DNA from: Candidatus Brocadia sp.
GTDB taxonomy: Bacteria; Planctomycetota; Brocadiia; Brocadiales; Brocadiaceae
Direction of reading: 5' to 3'
Length of the DNA stretch: 9,122 nucleotides
Assembly (NCBI GenBank): GCA_030837935.1
Contig: JAUQXU010000097.1
Coordinates: 1 to 9,122 of the forward strand
Made by a program: the position numbers and the translations under genes. The number at the start of each line of letters is the position of its first letter. The stretch's first letter is position 1. The notes beneath the pieces are model-generated. The model saw only the letters and a list, made by a program, of their open reading frames with translations, did not search any database and was not told where the DNA came from. This document shows positions 6,193 through 9,122 of this stretch, piece after piece.

Positions 6193-8508
6193 TTAAAACT
6201 TCGGTTTAAACAGCATCAGGCAGCTAGGAGATATAAATAAGTCGGATATGATTGCATTTAACATCGTTACACTGGTGAGTATGCCAAAATATTGCACAGG
6301 TTTAAAACTTGAAAAAGAAAAAACCATAAACCCTACGGCCGCTGATAAGGAAGTAAACAAGGCCGTTTTTCCAACCCCTTGTAATGTATGACAAATTGCC
6401 TTTGAAGCATCTCCGGAAACAGACACTTCTTTTTTAAAACGATAAAAGATGTGGATCGTGTTATCGACAGAAATCCCCAGTGCAATACTGGCAATCATGA
6501 TCGTTGCCGCATCAAGTTTCATGCCTGTGAGTCCCATGAAACCCAGTGTTATGGTACTGGGCAACAAATTTGGAATAACACTGATAAGCCCGATTTTTAC
6601 GGATTTCAGAACGACTGCTGTTGAAATAAAGGTCAGCAAAAAGGCCAGGGAAAAGGACTGTATTTCACTCCGGAGGATGTTATCCTGAACACTGATCAAA
6701 AGGGGAACTATCCCTGTGATATGCCATGTCAGCGCAGTTGTATCAAGATGTCTGTGAATGTATTCTTTTATAGAGTTTATAACTGCCTGATATCGGTTCG
6801 AGCCAACCTGCTTCATTCGGACTGATATCCTTGCATCAGTATTTCCTTTTGTATACAGACAATTGACATATTTATCACCATATACAGAAGCCAGTTTTAC
6901 ATAATCCATAGACTCTTTTTCTGTATCTGGGATAGAGTAATATTGTGGCTTATCATCATTCATGAATTGATGCGTTTTCTGGATATAATTTGCCACAGAA
7001 AGTGAACCAGTCACTTCAGGTATTCCATGAAGATATCTTTGGAGATCTACCAGATTGTTCAATATGCTTGGCTGAAATATGCTGATACCATTCGGTGCTT
7101 CAGCAACGATTTCTACAGGCAGCAAGCCCATGAGATGACTTTCGATATGGGCATTATCCCTCGCAATCTGACTATTTTTTGGGAAGGAGGCCATAAGGTC
7201 AGATTCTACCTGAAGTTTTGAGATGCCCCACGCAAAGAATAAACCCACAATAAGACCACATAAAAGGACATATCCCTTGTAATTTACGATAAAACGACCT
7301 AATCCTGATAGAAGCAGTCCAAAGCCTCGTTCTCTGTCATGCCTCTCTGTCAAAAAATTTTCAGATAATAATATATTTTCGGCATCAATAGACCTATGCG
7401 ATGGGATAAAGGAAAGGAGTATAGGTATAAGCGTCATGCCGATAATAAAGGTAAGCGTCGCACAGCCTCCCATGAACAAACCTGTGATGAAAACGGGAGG
7501 AATACTGCTGGTTGCCAGTGAAACGAATCCAATAGCAGTTGTGATGCTGGTCATAAGAATTGGAATACCAACGTGTCGTAAGGTATTATAAATAGCATCC
7601 TCTTTATAGGCGGAAAATTTACTTTCTTGGTAATAATAACTGATCAGATGGATCGAGGCAGAAAGAGCAATAATAAAGGTCAGGGGGAGAAGCATATTTG
7701 AAATCATATTCATTGTCTGGCCAAAGAGCACAAAACATCCGGTGATCCATATGATACATACCCCAACGGTCAACATGGGAATTAATACCCCTGAAATATT
7801 TCTAAACAAGCATCCTAATACAATAATCGACATCGCAAACATAAGCGGAGTAAATTTGGTCATGTCTTGCTTTGACATAAGATCAAGTTCTGCATTTACA
7901 ACAGAGGGGCCGGCTAAATAATACTTATATTTTCTCTTATCCGTGTCCGCCGGTCTTACAGTCGCTTCACAAAGTACTCTTTTGACCTCAGACACTAATT
8001 GTTTTCTCGATTCCGGTCCGGCACATTTCACTGTAGCAATGATTGCTGTGGTCTTACCGTTTTGAGAAATAATGGTATTTTGATAGAGTGAATCTGCGAG
8101 TAGTTGCTGTTTAAAAATATTCATCAAAGGCCGACCATGTTGAACCTTGATTTTTTCCTTAAAAACAGGAGATGTAATCTTGTCTTTAAACACATCTGCT
8201 ATGGAAATTACCCTGACAATACCATCCAATCTTTTTAGCTTTTCTGCAATTGTGTTAATATATTGGATATGGTCTTTGGTGAATATGTTAACTGCACTGA
8301 AAGCTACAACCAAAAACTCCTCATCTCCGAATTTCTCTACAAATACCTTATAATAATCCATGTCCTTATCATTTTTTGAAAGCCAGATCTCGATAGAATT
8401 ATCGGTACTCATTTTCATGGCGTAATAACCAAAAAATGTGGTTATGATGATTACACAGATCAGAATTATTATTCTATATTTGAGAAGGGTTCGGACGTAT
8501 ATCTTCAA
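6193..8508 (-). CDS. RND/MMPL superfamily exporter (COG1033-like), 12 membrane helices
   Basis: The product is 771 residues and has the classic two-fold RND plan. Helix 1 is at about 11-29, a periplasmic domain at 33-215, helices 2-6 at about 219-368, helix 7 at 410-429, a second periplasmic domain at 430-612 and helices 8-12 at about 616-766. The segment IALGISVDNTIHIFYRF (675-691) carries the proton-relay Asp682 in helix 10. The matching place in helix 4, IIALSASIHLISYY (279-292), has no acidic residue. COG1033/MMPL proteins export lipids, hopanoids or other hydrophobic compounds, usually energised by protons; the cargo here is unknown. The only start upstream of helix 1 is a TTG at 8508, just inside a TGA, with no clear ribosome binding site; translation may be coupled to the small ORF ending 22 bases before. 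It is an inner-membrane protein. Confidence 0.92.
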   Translation of the reverse strand: MKIYVRTLLKYRIIILICVIIITTFFGYYAMKMSTDNSIEIWLSKNDKDMDYYKVFVEKFGDEEFLVVAFSAVNIFTKDHIQYINTIAEKLKRLDGIVRVISIADVFKDKITSPVFKEKIKVQHGRPLMNIFKQQLLADSLYQNTIISQNGKTTAIIATVKCAGPESRKQLVSEVKRVLCEATVRPADTDKRKYKYYLAGPSVVNAELDLMSKQDMTKFTPLMFAMSIIVLGCLFRNISGVLIPMLTVGVCIIWITGCFVLFGQTMNMISNMLLPLTFIIALSASIHLISYYYQESKFSAYKEDAIYNTLRHVGIPILMTSITTAIGFVSLATSSIPPVFITGLFMGGCATLTFIIGMTLIPILLSFIPSHRSIDAENILLSENFLTERHDRERGFGLLLSGLGRFIVNYKGYVLLCGLIVGLFFAWGISKLQVESDLMASFPKNSQIARDNAHIESHLMGLLPVEIVAEAPNGISIFQPSILNNLVDLQRYLHGIPEVTGSLSVANYIQKTHQFMNDDKPQYYSIPDTEKESMDYVKLASVYGDKYVNCLYTKGNTDARISVRMKQVGSNRYQAVINSIKEYIHRHLDTTALTWHITGIVPLLISVQDNILRSEIQSFSLAFLLTFISTAVVLKSVKIGLISVIPNLLPSTITLGFMGLTGMKLDAATIMIASIALGISVDNTIHIFYRFKKEVSVSGDASKAICHTLQGVGKTALFTSLSAAVGFMVFSFSSFKPVQYFGILTSVTMLNAIISDLFISPSCLMLFKPKF

Positions 8509-8530
8509 TTTTTTGTATCGGGAATTTCAG

Positions 8531-8683
8531 TTAAAATCCTACCTTGAAGCAATACCGGAGAGCATCCTTAATTTCAAGACTCCTGCTGCCTAACTCAAAA
8601 AAGAAAAGAAAGATACTTAAACCCGCAAGGATACAAAACAAATAATGTTGTTTTAAGCATGCACGCAATCGATTCGTTTCCAT
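8531..8683 (-). CDS. Small single-helix membrane ORF, possible remnant of a GT39/ArnT-type N-terminus
   Basis: The product is 50 residues from the ATG at 8683; the frame could be extended to a TTG at 8722, overlapping the cytochrome gene by 14 bases. A basic N-terminus (METNRLRACLKQ) leads to one hydrophobic helix, about 14-32, followed by ELGSRSLEIKDALRY. That segment looks like the start of dolichyl-phosphate-mannose or ArnT-type glycosyltransferases, where helix 1 runs into LGxxxLWxDEARYAEI, with the catalytic acid in the DE pair. Here only the Asp is kept and the frame ends 8 residues later. It is either a broken gene remnant or a real tiny membrane protein. The ribosome site AAGGA lies about 13 bases before the ATG. 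Gaps to the neighbours are 25 and 22 bases. I do not claim a function. Confidence 0.4.
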   Translation of the reverse strand: METNRLRACLKQHYLFCILAGLSIFLFFFELGSRSLEIKDALRYCFKVGF

Positions 8684-8708
8684 CGATAAAATTTCATTCC
8701 TTAATTTA

Positions 8709-9059
8709 TTATTTCTTAGCAAAATTCCGAATAACAGGCACTAATGCGCCAATTTCGTTTACACTCAGCTTCTCTTTAAATGGCATCATCTTCTCATTCG
8801 TACCATCAGTGATTTGTTTGATGATCTTTTCGTCGCTTGTATTTGATTGCCAATTCTTATCCGTGAAATCAGTTGTTTCCAATTCCTTACCAAAATCAGT
8901 TGGTTTCCCCTTTTTATCATGGCAGGCACTACAATGTTTATTATATAACTTCATCGCATCGATCTTGGCAGCCTTTGTCATGGAAATTGCCGGAAAACAG
9001 GCGATTGCGTTTAGAGCGACTACAACTGATGTTACTTTAAAAATTCTTCTCTTATCCAT
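8709..9059 (-). CDS. Secreted monohaem cytochrome c, class I type
   Basis: The product is 116 residues. A basic start (MDKRR) and a hydrophobic stretch to about residue 27 form a Sec signal peptide, probably cut near the alanines at 25-31. CSACH at 43-47 is the haem c attachment site with His47 as proximal ligand, and Met92 in KMMPF is the likely distal ligand, followed by a C-terminal helix (NEIGALVPVIRNF) as in small class I cytochromes c. It acts in the periplasm, carrying single electrons between respiratory complexes; its partners are not shown. The mature length, about 85-90 residues, is normal for cytochrome c-551/c-553 type proteins. A strong AAGGAG site lies 5 bases before the ATG. 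Next in the series are the one-helix ORF and the RND exporter; why a cytochrome opens this group is unclear. Confidence 0.93.
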   Translation of the reverse strand: MDKRRIFKVTSVVVALNAIACFPAISMTKAAKIDAMKLYNKHCSACHDKKGKPTDFGKELETTDFTDKNWQSNTSDEKIIKQITDGTNEKMMPFKEKLSVNEIGALVPVIRNFAKK

Positions 9060-9090
9060 AAAAGCTCCTTTTTTAAAATTTGAAATCGGA

Positions 9091-9122
9091 TTAAGGCGTA
9101 GAAGTTGTTTCTGCGGTGGCTG
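9091..9122 (-). CDS. Possible C-terminal tail of an upstream gene (cut by window edge)
   Basis: One minus-strand frame reads ATAETTSTP and stops at TAA (9091-9093). The Ala/Thr/Ser/Pro-rich end would suit a low-complexity tail of a protein encoded to the right, in the same direction, 31 bases before the cytochrome gene. Nine residues are too few to prove coding; the other two frames have no stop before the cytochrome start. Confidence 0.3.
   Translation of the reverse strand, partial: ATAETTSTP

Overview
All supported genes lie on the minus strand, so the window reads right to left as one head-to-tail block of bacterial genes with short gaps (about 20 to 140 bases). By eye the base composition is moderately AT-rich. 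A secreted c-type cytochrome, a large RND exporter, a U32 protein with an oxygen-sensitive-type cysteine set and probable TTG starts would fit an anaerobic or microaerophilic, respiring Gram-negative-type bacterium. A planctomycete of the anammox kind (Brocadiales) is my best guess, but this is inference from style and content; no marker gene settles it.

Order of transcription, from position 9122 down to 1: a possible C-terminal tail of an upstream gene (9091-9120); a small secreted monohaem cytochrome c (8709-9059); a tiny one-helix membrane ORF that may be the remnant of a glycosyltransferase N-terminus (8531-8683); a 12-helix RND/MMPL exporter (6193-8508); an intergenic palindrome (6158-6185); an adenylate-forming, PaaK-like protein lacking the usual C-terminal lid (4918-6132); a heptamer tandem repeat and two small palindromes (4826-4907); a 682-residue protein made of two U32 modules (2729-4777); a membrane-anchored metallophosphoesterase with atypical metal residues (1647-2693); a class III PLP aminotransferase (313-1599); a 29-codon ORF of doubtful status (188-277); and the N-terminus of a COG2945-type alpha/beta hydrolase running off the left edge (1-195).

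The cytochrome, exporter and adenylating protein form a first group, which could handle export or activation of an acyl or aryl compound. The U32 protein, phosphoesterase, aminotransferase and hydrolase form a second group with no obvious shared pathway. The 140-base gap at 4778-4917 is the best place for a transcription break. I see no tRNA, rRNA, CRISPR array, transposase or clear intrinsic terminator. The most unusual items are the doubled U32 protein with one broken cysteine set, the lid-less adenylating protein beside an RND exporter, and the two intergenic repeats.
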